This document shows positions 1 through 8,109 of a stretch of DNA of 64,000 nt, one piece after another (positions within the stretch are counted from its first letter, which is position 1; every line of letters starts with the position of its first letter). Under the pieces are notes generated by a model. The model was not told the origin of the DNA. It did not search any database and worked only from the letters and a program-made list of their open reading frames with translations. Source of the DNA: Echinicola strongylocentroti (GTDB taxonomy: Bacteria > Bacteroidota > Bacteroidia > Cytophagales > Cyclobacteriaceae); contig NZ_CP030041.1 in the NCBI RefSeq assembly GCF_003260975.1, positions 1,339,001 through 1,403,000 on the forward strand, given 5' to 3'. The translations under genes and the position numbers were made by a program.

Positions 1-7
1 ATACTGT

Positions 8-160
8 GGGTAATCGAGTAGCCCGACCTGAGCCAAGTAGCTCAGGTTAAGGCTCTCACAGCTCTGAGCTTGTCGAAGTACCACTCCCGAAAGCTTTCGG
101 GATACGGGTCTTACCGATAGTCATCGGTACAGGCTGTATACGGCGGTTCACTGGATTGTA
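8..160 (-). mobile_element. Group II intron 3'-end remnant (domain V/VI-like), invaded by small repeats
   Basis: Read on the minus strand, the block contains TGAACCGCCGTATAC, a familiar 5' strand of a group II intron domain V, and ends in GGGCTACTCGATTACCC, which matches the CTACTCGAT intron 3' ends seen at 6190 and 7680. The domain V stem is interrupted by unrelated palindromic bits, including CCCGAAAGCTTTCGGG and the REP-like CTTCGACAAGCTCAG. It is therefore a decayed mosaic and not an active intron. No reverse transcriptase reading frame survives. It belongs to a different intron class from the three remnants at 6.2, 7.7 and 8.6 kb. Confidence 0.5.
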
Positions 161-518
161 GGTTGCGATTTGAGATAGTAGGAAAGCATGGATTCGTATC
201 CCTTTCTTCTCAGGCGTGACAAAGTGATAGTCGTGATCAGAATTGGGCTTTGAGCCACTGCCCACCCCCCTTTTCTGGTACAGCTCCAAGCATAGGCATG
301 GTCTTGGTCTACCCCCAATCTGATGAGGTTTTTGCGTTTTCGCTCAAACCCGCCCTCTATACTGGCCCAAAAGTGAGTAAATGTAAAAAAGGCCTGTGTT
401 TAACCGAAAAGTTAGTGCGTGAAAATTCGCTATTATTCTTATACGAGACCGTTGTGTGCCATATAAAGCCAAGCAGACTATACGCAAAAGGATATAGAAC
501 AACCCTACCCTACCTTAC
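161..518. other. Non-coding mosaic spacer upstream of hipBST
   Basis: No convincing gene. Positions about 198-265 (AAAGTGATAGTCGTGATCAG and following) are a degenerate copy of a sequence also found near 8785-8845 and 10165-10205, so this is a dispersed repeat fragment. Positions 445-460 read GAGACCGTTGTGTGCC, the right core of the cassette-boundary site that recurs at 4956, 6564, 8045 and 9021. This marks the left edge of the hipBST cassette. A 95-codon open frame here has no recognisable protein features and overlaps the repeats. Confidence 0.5.
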
Positions 519-619
519 TATATTTAACTGCATATAATATAACCTTAACACTTTTTATTATATCTAATTACATATAATTTATGTATATTTGTTTGATATT
601 ATATTTAAATACATATAAT
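519..619 (+). promoter_or_regulatory. Three 20-bp direct repeats, candidate HipB operators, with a promoter
   Basis: Three copies of a 20-bp unit with consensus TATATYTAAHTRCATATAAT lie at 519-538, 559-578 and 600-619, spaced 40 and 41 bp. The third copy runs into the hipB start codon (618-620). A perfect Bacteroidota -7 box, TATATTTG, lies at 584-591 between copies two and three, so transcription should start inside or just before copy three. HTH antitoxins of the HipB type normally repress their own operon by binding repeats across the promoter; that these are HipB sites is inference. Confidence 0.6.
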
Positions 620-827
620 GAAACAATTATCAGAGTTTGTAAAAAAACGAAGAAAGGAAGTAAATCTCACGCAGGAAGAATTTGCTGAACGTACTGGAGT
701 TGCACTAACTGTAATACGTAAAATCGAACAAGGCAAAACGAATCTGAATATGGATAAAGTGAATTTAGTTCTTAATATGTTTGGGCATGAACTAGCACCT
801 GTCAAAAGTAAAGACCTAGATAAATGA
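618..827 (+). CDS. hipB: HipB-like antitoxin (XRE HTH)
   Basis: Small 69-residue Xre-family helix-turn-helix protein. Residues about 5-58 make the whole HTH domain, with a LTQEEFAERTGVALTVIRKIEQGK core typical of HipB. The stop codon overlaps the next start as ATGA, so translation is coupled to the HipS-like gene. Expected role: DNA-binding antitoxin that represses the operon and holds the kinase toxin in a complex. The start codon lies inside the third upstream direct repeat, which leaves almost no 5' leader and no Shine-Dalgarno sequence, as is common in Bacteroidota. Confidence 0.85.
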   Translation: MKQLSEFVKKRRKEVNLTQEEFAERTGVALTVIRKIEQGKTNLNMDKVNLVLNMFGHELAPVKSKDLDK

Positions 828-1159
828 GACAAGGTAAAGTGTTTTATAAAGACTGTTTAGCCGGCATCGTTACTGAAACGAATGAAGGTGAGTATGTATT
901 TCATTACGATGACAAATACGTAAAAGATCATCCAAATGACTTCATCACATTTACAATGCCTGTTAGAACAAATCCATATACTGAAAAGCGACTTTTCCCA
1001 TTTTTTGAAGGATTGATTCCAGAGGGTTGGTTGCTTGATATAGCTTCAGAAAACTGGAAAATCAATAAAAATGATCGTATGGGTTTACTACTTGCTTGTT
1101 GTCAAAATTGCATTGGTGCAGTGAGTGTGGAACCAATAGTAGAAGAAGATGAAAAATAG
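824..1159 (+). CDS. hipS: HipS-like protein (separate HipA N-terminal subdomain)
   Basis: A 111-residue protein matching the HipA N-terminal subdomain 1 (Couple_hipA type), for example YTEKRLFPFFEGLIPEGWLL. In classical HipBA systems this piece is fused to the kinase. Here it is a separate gene between hipB and the kinase gene, the tripartite HipB-HipS-HipT layout in which the small HipS protein acts as the antitoxin. It overlaps hipB by 4 bp and the next gene by 11 bp, so the three genes are tightly coupled. Assignment of antitoxin activity to this protein rests on known HipBST systems. Confidence 0.8.
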   Translation: MRQGKVFYKDCLAGIVTETNEGEYVFHYDDKYVKDHPNDFITFTMPVRTNPYTEKRLFPFFEGLIPEGWLLDIASENWKINKNDRMGLLLACCQNCIGAVSVEPIVEEDEK

Positions 1160-2093
1160 ATGTTTATATTGTTACAAACCTGTAGAAGGTAAAAATGACT
1201 TTCACGAGAAATGTTCGATGGAATTCTTTGGAACACCAACTCCTCCAGAAATTGAATATTCCCTTGATCAAATGGATGAGCTCGCAAAAAAGATGGTTGA
1301 GAGAAGTATTGCTGTTCCTGGCGTTCAGGCAAAACTATCAATGTCATTAGTTAAAAAAACCAAAGATAATCCTGAAACAAGACTAACGGTAGTAGGTGCA
1401 TTAGGAGGTCATTATATTTTCAAACCACCTTCTGACAGGTTTCCAGAAATGCCTGAAAACGAACACCTAACCATGCGAATAGCAGAATCCTTTGGAATCC
1501 AAGTAGTGTCATCATCATTGTTTAGATTATTGTCAGGTGAACTGTCCTATATCACAAAACGAGTTGACCGAACACAAACTGGATCAAAGATTCACATGAT
1601 CGATATGTTTCAAATCACGGAAGCATTTGATAAATACAGAAGTTCTATGGAAAAAGTTGGAAAAGCATTAGGTAGCTTTTCAAGTAACACTTTACTAGAC
1701 AAAACTTATTATTTTGACCTAGCCGTATTTTCCTTTTTAACTGGAAATAATGATATGCATTTGAAGAACTTCTCAATGATCGAAGGCCCATCTGGCTGGG
1801 TGTTGTCTCCTGCTTACGACTTGTTAAATGTTGCAATAATATTCCCAGAAGATTCGGAAGAACTTGCACTGACATTAGTTGGGAAGAAAAAAAAGTTGAG
1901 AAGAGAGCACTTTGAACAATTGGGAAAAAGTTTAGGGTTGACTCCTAAACAGATCAAAGGAACATTCAATAGGATGATGAAAAATAAATCAAAGGCAGTT
2001 GATTGGATCGATCGATCATTCTTATCAGAAAATATGAAAATAGCATATAAAGATTCACTTGAAGAAAAATACAATCAATTAGGACTAGAATAA
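1149..2093 (+). CDS. hipT: HipT-like serine/threonine kinase toxin (HipA C-terminal domain)
   Basis: A 314-residue HipA-family kinase without the N-terminal subdomain. A short zinc-finger-like Cys5/Cys8/His19/Cys22 cluster opens the protein. The conserved segment around residues 53-62 (SIAVPGVQAK) corresponds to the HipA Gly-rich serine loop. The catalytic motif GNNDMHLKN (Asp about 202) and the metal-binding SPAYDLLN (Asp about 224) are intact, so the kinase should be active. HipA/HipT kinases phosphorylate aminoacyl-tRNA synthetases and arrest growth; the target here is not known. The downstream hairpin is interrupted by an IS21-family element. Confidence 0.85.
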   Translation: MKNRCLYCYKPVEGKNDFHEKCSMEFFGTPTPPEIEYSLDQMDELAKKMVERSIAVPGVQAKLSMSLVKKTKDNPETRLTVVGALGGHYIFKPPSDRFPEMPENEHLTMRIAESFGIQVVSSSLFRLLSGELSYITKRVDRTQTGSKIHMIDMFQITEAFDKYRSSMEKVGKALGSFSSNTLLDKTYYFDLAVFSFLTGNNDMHLKNFSMIEGPSGWVLSPAYDLLNVAIIFPEDSEELALTLVGKKKKLRREHFEQLGKSLGLTPKQIKGTFNRMMKNKSKAVDWIDRSFLSENMKIAYKDSLEEKYNQLGLE

Positions 2094-2098
2094 TAAAG

Positions 2099-2134
2099 AC
2101 ACACACTGTATAAACTGCATTAAAACGCAGTTTA
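2099..2134 (+). repeat. Left part of the cassette-boundary hairpin after hipBST, split by the IS
   Basis: ACACAC at 2101-2106 is followed by the arm GTATAAACTGC (2108-2118). The partner arm GCAGTTTATAC starts at 2127 and, once the IS and one copy of its GTTTA duplication are removed, finishes at 4788-4790. This gives a perfect 11-bp stem with an 8-nt loop, followed by CTAAACGTTGGCAAC at 4790-4804. The order ACACAC, stem-loop, CGTTGGCA is the same as at the other cassette boundaries (6446, 7927, 8964). It could also act as the hipBST transcription terminator. Confidence 0.6.
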
Positions 2135-2312
2135 TGGATATTCCGGAGCAAGTTGACCCCTTGGATCCAGGCAATAATTCAAGTACCGAAGTGGCTTTAG
2201 GTGCCGGAACCGCCTGCCATTCCGGCGGATGCTGACCCCTGAAGAATAATATTGAGCTGATTCCGGAGCAAGCTGACCCCTTTGGATCCTGGATTCCGGA
2301 GCAAGTTGCCCC
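2135..2312 (+). repeat. Multiple terminal transposase-binding repeats of the IS left end
   Basis: The unit ATTCCGGAGCAAGTTGACCCC is repeated near 2139, in degenerate form near 2219, near 2261 and near 2292, alternating with GGATCC-type spacers. Inverted relatives occur at the right end (GAGGGGTCAATATC near 4735 and CAGGGGTCAACATCGACC near 4755). Several repeated binding sites at each end are a known trait of IS21 elements. Confidence 0.7.
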
Positions 2313-2372
2313 CTCTATGGAGTTGTTTTGGTTTTTTAGCGGACATTTTAAAAAACCGCTAAGTATAGTCCG

Positions 2373-3950
2373 ATGGCAGGAAAACCAAAACCGATGAGTC
2401 AGATCAAACAGATGATTATTTTACGGCAGCAGGGCAACGGTATCAAAACCATTGCCCGTATGCTGGACATGAGCAAGAACACGGTAAAAAGCTATCTTTT
2501 CAAGCTTGACAAGCTGCTGGAAAACAACAGGAAGACAGGGCTTACAACCAAAAAGCTGCTGTCCATGGAAGACCCCGAAGTTGAGAAGCTGTTCCTTTCA
2601 GGGGATCCGTCCTATAAAGACCCCCGTTACGAGCACTTTATAGCCAACCTCCCTTATTATCAAAAAGAACTCAAGCGTAAAGGGGTGACCAAAACCCTTC
2701 TATGGGAGGAATACAGGGAATCTTACCCCGAAGGGTATGGCCGGAGCCAGTTTTGTTATCACCTTGGCCAGCAGGAGGTGGCCAGGGCAAAGCCTTCCAT
2801 GGTGCTTGACCATAAACCGGCAGAGAAGCTGTATATAGACTTTGCGGGCAAGCCCATCTGCTACATAGACAGGGAGACCGGGGAGGAGATCAGGTGCCAA
2901 CTGTTCGTGGCCTGCCTGCCCTATTCGGACTATGCCTTTGCCATGGCTGTGCCCTCCCAGACCATCCCCGACTTCCTGCACGTCCTGGGCTGTTGTATGG
3001 AGCAGCTGGGAGGGGTGCCACAGCTGCTCGTCCCTGACAACCTAAAAGCGGCCGTAAACAAGGCCGACAAATATGAGCCAGGTATCAACCGGGCCCTGGA
3101 GGACTTTGCCAACCATTACGGCACGGCCGTAGTGCCTGCCAGGGCAAGGAAACCGCAGGACAAGGCATTGGTGGAAAACCAGGTAAAGGTGCTCTATTCC
3201 CGGGTATATGCCAAGCTCAGGAACGTCCAATTCTTCGACATACACAGCCTGAACCGGGCCATTGCCGAAAAGGTGAAGGCCCATAACCAGACCCGTATGC
3301 AGCAAAAGCCTTACTGCAGGGAGGAAAGGTTCCTGGCCGATGAGAAGCACTTATTGGGAAAGCTTCCCGGGGAGCGCTTCGAGCTGAGGCATTATGCCGA
3401 ACTGACGGTAGCCAAGAACAACCACGTCTACCTGTCCCGGGACAAGCACTATTACAGCGTGCCATATTCCCTGATAGGCCAGAAGGTAAAGGTGGTCTAC
3501 ACCCGCAGCATGCTCTATGTGTTCCATAAAGGGGAACGGGTGGCCATACACGGCAGGGGCTTCCAGCAAGGGCCTTATTCCACACTCAAAGAACACCTGT
3601 GTTCCCAACACCAACACTACAGGGACAGAAGTCCGGCGTATTACCGCGACAAAGCTGCCCAATACTCCAATACCTTCGCCAAATACATTGCCCTGATCTT
3701 TAAGCAGGACAGGTACCCTGAGCAACTCTACAGGACCTGTGACGGCTTACTTGCCCTGGCCAGGAAGGTGGATGAACAGCGGCTGGACAAGGCCTGCAAT
3801 ATCGCCATGGAGTACAATCAATACAGCTATGGCTTTATCAAGAACATGCTGGAAAACAATATGACAGAAGCCACAACGGAAGCCTCCGGCAAGGAACTTC
3901 CCAAACACGGCAACGTCAGGGGAAGAACATATTACAACGAACAACGATAA
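2373..3950 (+). CDS. istA: IS21-family transposase IstA
   Basis: A 525-residue DDE transposase. The N-terminus holds an HTH (GIKTIARMLDMSKNTVKSY). The catalytic core shows the first Asp in KLYIDFAGKP (near residue 155), the second in LLVPDNLKAAV and the Glu in KALVENQV, the D-D-E pattern of rve-type integrase domains. Length is usual for IstA. It is followed after 18 bp by istB. IstA cuts and joins the element ends with IstB as ATP-dependent helper. Confidence 0.93.
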   Translation: MAGKPKPMSQIKQMIILRQQGNGIKTIARMLDMSKNTVKSYLFKLDKLLENNRKTGLTTKKLLSMEDPEVEKLFLSGDPSYKDPRYEHFIANLPYYQKELKRKGVTKTLLWEEYRESYPEGYGRSQFCYHLGQQEVARAKPSMVLDHKPAEKLYIDFAGKPICYIDRETGEEIRCQLFVACLPYSDYAFAMAVPSQTIPDFLHVLGCCMEQLGGVPQLLVPDNLKAAVNKADKYEPGINRALEDFANHYGTAVVPARARKPQDKALVENQVKVLYSRVYAKLRNVQFFDIHSLNRAIAEKVKAHNQTRMQQKPYCREERFLADEKHLLGKLPGERFELRHYAELTVAKNNHVYLSRDKHYYSVPYSLIGQKVKVVYTRSMLYVFHKGERVAIHGRGFQQGPYSTLKEHLCSQHQHYRDRSPAYYRDKAAQYSNTFAKYIALIFKQDRYPEQLYRTCDGLLALARKVDEQRLDKACNIAMEYNQYSYGFIKNMLENNMTEATTEASGKELPKHGNVRGRTYYNEQR

Positions 3951-3968
3951 CTTAAACTTTAAACAACT

Positions 3969-4691
3969 ATGCCCAACCCGATCGAAACACAACTTATCAA
4001 ACTCAGGCTCCATGGCATGCGCCAGACCTGGGCAACATTACAGGAGACCCGTAAAAACCAAAGCCTCTCCCTTACCGAAGGCCTTGAGCTTATGCTGCAG
4101 GCAGAAGAACAGGAACGGGACAACAGGAGATTCAAAAGACTGGAATCCAATGCGGGCTTCCGTTACAGGGCTTCCCTGGAAGAACTTTCCCTGGACAGGA
4201 CCAGGGGCCTGGATGACATGCTCCTGACAACACTGGCGACCGGGGAATATATGGAACATGGTGATGCGGTACTTATCACGGGAGCCACCGGCTGCGGAAA
4301 AAGTTACCTGGCCTCGGCCCTCGGCCATCAGGCCTGTGTGCACGGCAAAAAGGTCGCCTACTTCAATACCCAGAAGCTTATGCTCAAAATCAAGATGGTA
4401 AGGTTGGACGGTACCGTGCTCAAGTTCTTCGATAAAATGGCCAGAACAGACCTGCTTATCCTGGATGACTTCGGGCTCACACACCTGGACAAACAACAAC
4501 AAATGGACTTTATGGAACTTATCGAAGACAGACATGGTAAAAAATCCACTGTTATTGTAAGCCAGCTCCCTGTCTCAAGCTGGTATGATGTAATAGGTGA
4601 ACCGACCATAGCGGACGCCATCCTTGACCGGTTGGTGCACGCCTCCTACAGAATCGTGTTAAAAGGGGAAAGTCTCAGAAAAAAAATGTAA
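3969..4691 (+). CDS. istB: IS21-family helper ATPase IstB
   Basis: A 240-residue AAA+ ATPase. Walker A is GATGCGKSYLASALG, Walker B is LLILDDFGL, and the C-terminus carries DAILDRLVHASYRI, a typical IstB sensor region. IstB remodels target DNA and activates IstA. Located 18 bp after istA and intact. Confidence 0.93.
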   Translation: MPNPIETQLIKLRLHGMRQTWATLQETRKNQSLSLTEGLELMLQAEEQERDNRRFKRLESNAGFRYRASLEELSLDRTRGLDDMLLTTLATGEYMEHGDAVLITGATGCGKSYLASALGHQACVHGKKVAYFNTQKLMLKIKMVRLDGTVLKFFDKMARTDLLILDDFGLTHLDKQQQMDFMELIEDRHGKKSTVIVSQLPVSSWYDVIGEPTIADAILDRLVHASYRIVLKGESLRKKM

Positions 4692-4782
4692 AATTGTCAG
4701 TCTTCTGACTATACTACCAAAACAGCCTCTGCAGAGGGGTCAATATCACCGGAACAGGGGTCAACATCGACCGGAATATCCA

Positions 4783-4992
4783 GTTTATACTAAACGTTGG
4801 CAACAAGCTGTGAAAAACGAGTAAACTAATAAGCAAAGGGTATAAAAATCGAAACCCGATAGTTTGATAAAATCAGGGACTATCGGGAATAAGATGATAC
4901 AAATGTATTAACGACAAGGCAGGTACGGCGGTTCACAGGGGCAGTACTCATAGCCGAGACCGTTGTGGTACATTTTAGAAAGACAGAGCCAA
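4783..4992 (+). other. Spacer with cassette cores, hairpin and group II intron scrap
   Basis: The right core TAAACGTTGGCA of the hipBST boundary lies at 4791-4802. A 9-bp inverted repeat CCCGATAGT/ACTATCGGG follows (4855-4863 and 4879-4887, 15-nt loop). TACGGCGGTTCACAGG near 4924 is the complement of a domain V 5' strand, a second-class group II intron scrap like that at 140-155. GAGACCGTTGTG at 4956-4967 is the right core in front of the next gene. Confidence 0.45.
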
Positions 4993-6177
4993 ATGACAAA
5001 CATTCACTTTAGAAAGGAAAAAATATCAATTAAGAATATTGGCCGGCAGAGATTTTGGATTGGAGTTGTAGCAGGACTGATTTCAGCGATTTCAATCTCA
5101 TTGTTTTTCAATCATTCAAGAGAAGTTCTTCGTCTATTCACAGGTATGTCAACGGACTTGCTGATTTTAAAAGAAAATGAACTTCTATTTTTCAATTATT
5201 TCTTCTCATTACTTTCATCAGTATTGGGACTTTCAATCACAATATGGCTTTGGTTGCAGAACAAAAAACACAATCGGAAAAAAGACAGAATTTATAAACA
5301 ACTTTCAGTAACAAATACCATTTTGATTTTCTGGTTCATTTTGATGATAATATCTCGCTTTGGTTCAATCCTACCAATAGTTTTATTTGGAACTCCAGGT
5401 TATGACAACCATTTAAATCTCTATGAAGAATATTGGATACTTTTCGTATTGATACCAATCGTTGTATTTACGCAAAGTTGGTTTGCCGTCAGGCTTGTTT
5501 ACCAAGCAGGAAGATGGATTTTTCTATCGTTCCTTTTCTGCATACTGACAGCATTTACACTTCAATTAACAACTACAGTTAATCAAGAAAAGCTCAATTC
5601 AGCATACCACCAAAGATATGAAAGAGACTACAACTATATCGACCAAGAAATAAGGATTGCTAAAGAAAAATATGGCATTGACTATAATGAACAGACTGTA
5701 GAAATTTTGAAAAAACGGTTTACAGAAAGTTCCGTCAAACAGATTGAAAGTATTAAAAATGTATTTTCTGCTAACAAACCAGTTACATTGGACACTATAA
5801 TTCTTCAAAAGATAATAATCAGGAACTACAAAGAAGGTGGTTGGTATTATTACAGAAGAAACTCAATTGAAAATTGGCGATATGCATTACCTATTGACAT
5901 TTTAAAACAACTAAGTTTTTTTGAGCAGAACTCTAAGGAAACAAAGGAACTTTTTGAGGTTCTAAAAGAAATGATTGACTTAGTGAATACACCAGAAATA
6001 CATTGGGAAGCCTATCAAAATTTCACAGAAACAGAAAGACGAAGAAGTTTAGGAGCAAGATATAATATACCTGCCCCATTGATTGAACAGTTAAAAGAAG
6101 TTCGAACACGACTATTAAAAGAAGAGCGATATTCAAACTCTTCTAAGGATTTAAAATCCGTAAAGGACAGAGAATGA
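4993..6177 (+). CDS. Polytopic membrane protein of unknown function
   Basis: About 394 residues counted from the ATG at 4993; an in-frame TTG at 4963 would start inside the repeated core sequence and is less likely. Five hydrophobic stretches stand out: FWIGVVAGLISAISISLFF, a segment around FFSLLSSVLGLSITIWLWL, one around TILIFWFILMIISRF, WILFVLIPIVVFTQSWF and IFLSFLFCILTAFTL. They are followed by a charged soluble C-terminal half (about 200 residues) with helical character. I do not recognise the family. It is a single-gene cassette, AT-rich, between two boundary sites. Confidence 0.65.
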   Translation: MTNIHFRKEKISIKNIGRQRFWIGVVAGLISAISISLFFNHSREVLRLFTGMSTDLLILKENELLFFNYFFSLLSSVLGLSITIWLWLQNKKHNRKKDRIYKQLSVTNTILIFWFILMIISRFGSILPIVLFGTPGYDNHLNLYEEYWILFVLIPIVVFTQSWFAVRLVYQAGRWIFLSFLFCILTAFTLQLTTTVNQEKLNSAYHQRYERDYNYIDQEIRIAKEKYGIDYNEQTVEILKKRFTESSVKQIESIKNVFSANKPVTLDTIILQKIIIRNYKEGGWYYYRRNSIENWRYALPIDILKQLSFFEQNSKETKELFEVLKEMIDLVNTPEIHWEAYQNFTETERRRSLGARYNIPAPLIEQLKEVRTRLLKEERYSNSSKDLKSVKDRE

Positions 6178-6188
6178 AAAAAAATAAC

Positions 6189-6580
6189 GTGCGCTAGTCG
6201 AGTAGGTAAAGGGGAATTTCACCACTAAACCTCCCACAGAATCGTACATGAACCTCTCGATTCATACGGCCCTTATTATGCAGTCGGTTAATCGTCCATA
6301 AGTTAGACCAATTGGCATCTCATCTCCCAGTGATCAAACAGGTTTGGATGGTGCTCTATACCGGCCAAAAACTCCCGCTTTGTCCTCATGGACTCTCGCC
6401 CATTAGAACGGTCAACTTTGTGACCTATATGCACCATTTAAGGCTCACACACGGCATATAGCTTATGGCAGGTGAACAGCTATCGGCAAGGTTTTCGTCT
6501 CGTAGCCAACTTTGGTTTCGGCGGACAGGAAAGTGCTTTGAAACCACCAAAAGCCATATGCAAACCGTTAGCGCACATCT
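6189..6580 (+). repeat. Cassette-boundary repeat C1 with minus-strand group II intron 3' remnant
   Basis: Starts with GTGCGCTA (6189-6196) and ends with the inverted match TAGCGCAC (6569-6576). Positions about 6197-6360, read on the minus strand, hold the end of an intron reverse transcriptase (a HWEM-type tail, then a stop), a 34-nt domain V with a CGAGAG loop, and the CTACTCGA 3' end. The GG(G)CC base of domain V departs from the AGC triad, so it is decayed. The rest has the left core CACACAC (6446-6452), hairpin arms 6454-6468 and 6547-6561 (13 of 15 paired), and the right core ACCGTTAGCG. Confidence 0.6.
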
Positions 6581-6593
6581 AAAAATGCCATTA

Positions 6594-6653
6594 TCGTTTA
6601 TTACGCTTGTTTCGTTTATTTCGTTTATATACCTTTGATTAATCAAAAAGGAG
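6594..6653 (+). promoter_or_regulatory. Promoter and repeated operator of the PIN toxin-antitoxin pair
   Basis: A textbook Bacteroidota promoter: TTG at 6607-6609, 20 bp, then TACCTTTG at 6630-6637. TCGTTTAT occurs three times (6594, 6612, 6621) across the -33 to -7 interval and may be the antitoxin operator. AGGAG at 6649-6653 is a Shine-Dalgarno sequence 4 bp before the start codon, unusual for this phylum. Confidence 0.6.
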
Positions 6654-6657
6654 AAAC

Positions 6658-7116
6658 ATGGAAACAATATTGAAAAGAACATCCGGAGACGATCAAAGAA
6701 TCGCTCTAGGATCAATGACAAGACTCAAAGAGGTTTCGAGTAAACTGCGTACTGTATCAACTGCCGGTGTTAAGATTAAAATTCAAGAAACTGGAGAGTT
6801 CATCACTATTCCTAAAAAGGCTCTTTCCTTGCTCATAACGATCTTATCAAATATGTCAGAGGGAAAGTCAATAACAATCATTCCCACAGATTCTGAGGTG
6901 AGTACACAACAAGCGGCAGATATGCTGAATGTATCTAGACCTCATTTGGTTAAATTGTTGGAGAACAATACCATTCCCTTTAAGAAAGTCGGTAGTCATC
7001 GAAGAATTTTGCTAAGAGATTTAGTCGCTTATGAGAAAAGTCTTCAAAGAACTCGAGAAGAAAAATTGAAATTTCTTTCGGAACAAGCTCAAGATCTGGA
7101 TCTTGGTTATGAATGA
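6658..7116 (+). CDS. Excisionase/MerR-type HTH antitoxin
   Basis: A 152-residue protein. The C-terminal half holds an excisionase-family HTH (STQQAADMLNVSRPHLVKLLENNTIPFKKVGSHRRI), the domain often found in antitoxins paired with PIN toxins. The N-terminal half is an uncharacterised dimerisation-like segment. The stop codon overlaps the next ATG as ATGA, so it is coupled to the PIN gene. Role as antitoxin and autorepressor is inferred from the partner. Confidence 0.8.
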   Translation: METILKRTSGDDQRIALGSMTRLKEVSSKLRTVSTAGVKIKIQETGEFITIPKKALSLLITILSNMSEGKSITIIPTDSEVSTQQAADMLNVSRPHLVKLLENNTIPFKKVGSHRRILLRDLVAYEKSLQRTREEKLKFLSEQAQDLDLGYE

Positions 7117-7682
7117 TTTACTCGTCAAATTTCATAGCTATTCTTGATGCTTGTGTACTCTACCCTGCACCTGTAAGAGACTTACTTCTCTCCTAGGCCG
7201 ACTATGGACTATATAAACCGAAATGGTCAGAAGAAATTCAGGATGAATGGTCTCGAAACTTACTACTAAATCGACCAGATTTAAACAAAGGGCAATTGCA
7301 ACTAACTATTGAGGCGATGAATGATACCTTTCCTGACTCCAATGTAGAGAAGTTCGACTCTCTGATTCCTAGCATCATTTTACCGGACCCAAACGACCGT
7401 CATGTTGTGGCAGCTGCAATTAGGTCAAAGGCGGACGTAATAGTGACATATAACCTAAAGGACTTTCCTAAATCTATTGAAAACGAATTCGATATTCAGA
7501 TACAGCATCCAGACGAATTCTTGTGTAATGTCTACGATCTGCATCCTGAAAAAGCGAAAGAAGCCTTTGCTAAAATGGTTAAAAGACTAAAGAACCCACC
7601 AAAATCACAATCTGAAGTTCTCGAGACTCTTTCAAAATCTGATCTGAAAAGAATAATTGAAAAATTAAAAGACGTGCGCTAA
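7113..7682 (+). pseudogene. PIN-domain RNase toxin interrupted by an in-frame TAG
   Basis: Reading from the ATG at 7113 gives FIAILDACVLYPAPVRDLLL, then a TAG at 7194-7196, then a frame that continues unbroken to 7682. The acidic PIN residues are present on both sides (ILDACVL before; SEEIQDEW and ILPDPNDRHVVAAAI after). Family members have a hydrophobic residue where the TAG sits, so one substitution such as TTG to TAG explains it. The full product would be 189 residues. An internal start at 7296 would lack the first catalytic Asp. Loss of the toxin under an intact antitoxin is a common decay route. Confidence 0.75.
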
Positions 7683-8060
7683 TCGAGTAGGTAAAGGGGG
7701 AATTTCACCCCTAAACCTCTCACAGAACCGTACTTGGACCTCTCGATACATATGGCTCTTATTATACTGCCGGTTAATCGTCCATAAGTTAGACCAATTG
7801 GTATCCCATCTCCCAGTGATCAAACAGGTTTGGATGGTTCTCAATACCGGCCAAAAACTCCCGCTTTGTCCTCATGGACTCTCGCCCATTAGAACGGTCA
7901 ATTTTGACCTATATTTACCAGTCAAGACACACACAATGGCTATGCGTTATCCGGCAAAAGTACTGAAATAAAAGCAATTACATTAAATAAACTAACTGCT
8001 AAACGGAAAGTGAAGGGCCTTGAAATCCCGCACTACGCACAGCCGGACCGTTGGCAATAA
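7674..8060 (+). repeat. Cassette-boundary repeat C2 with minus-strand group II intron 3' remnant
   Basis: GTGCGCTA at 7674-7681 overlaps the PIN stop codon. Minus-strand 7758-7725 is a complete 34-nt domain V beginning GAGCCATATG and ending GTACGGTTC, with the AGC catalytic triad intact. The tail of a reverse transcriptase (NLFDHWEMGYQLV, then stop) lies just upstream on the same strand. Then follow the left core ACACACAC (about 7927-7935), arms GGCTATGCGT (7938-7947) and ACGCACAGCC (8035-8044), and the right core GGACCGTTGGCA (8045-8056). Confidence 0.65.
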
Positions 8061-8109
8061 CTTGGAAATGATTCTTATTTGGTGCATATTTACATCAAAC
8101 GAATAAATT

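Larger units (their letters stand above)
2135..4782 (+). mobile_element. Complete IS21-family insertion sequence
   Basis: A 2,648-bp element with perfect 10-bp ends, TGGATATTCC at 2135 and GGAATATCCA ending at 4782. It keeps the 5'-TG...CA-3' termini of the IS21 family and is flanked by a 5-bp target duplication GTTTA (2130-2134 and 4783-4787). It carries istA and istB in the usual order. Both frames and both ends are intact, so it may still be mobile. Its base composition is clearly GC-richer than the flanking AT-rich cassettes. Confidence 0.92.

Noticed and set aside
250-537. 95-codon open frame before hipB
   Set aside because: It runs through a dispersed repeat and the cassette core, has no domain pattern and no promoter or ribosome site.
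519-619. CRISPR-like array
   Set aside because: Only three short AT-rich repeats across a promoter and no cas genes; better explained as operators.
4963-4992. TTG start for the membrane protein at 4963
   Set aside because: It would begin within the shared right core GAGACCGTTGTG; the ATG at 4993 places the start after the cassette boundary.
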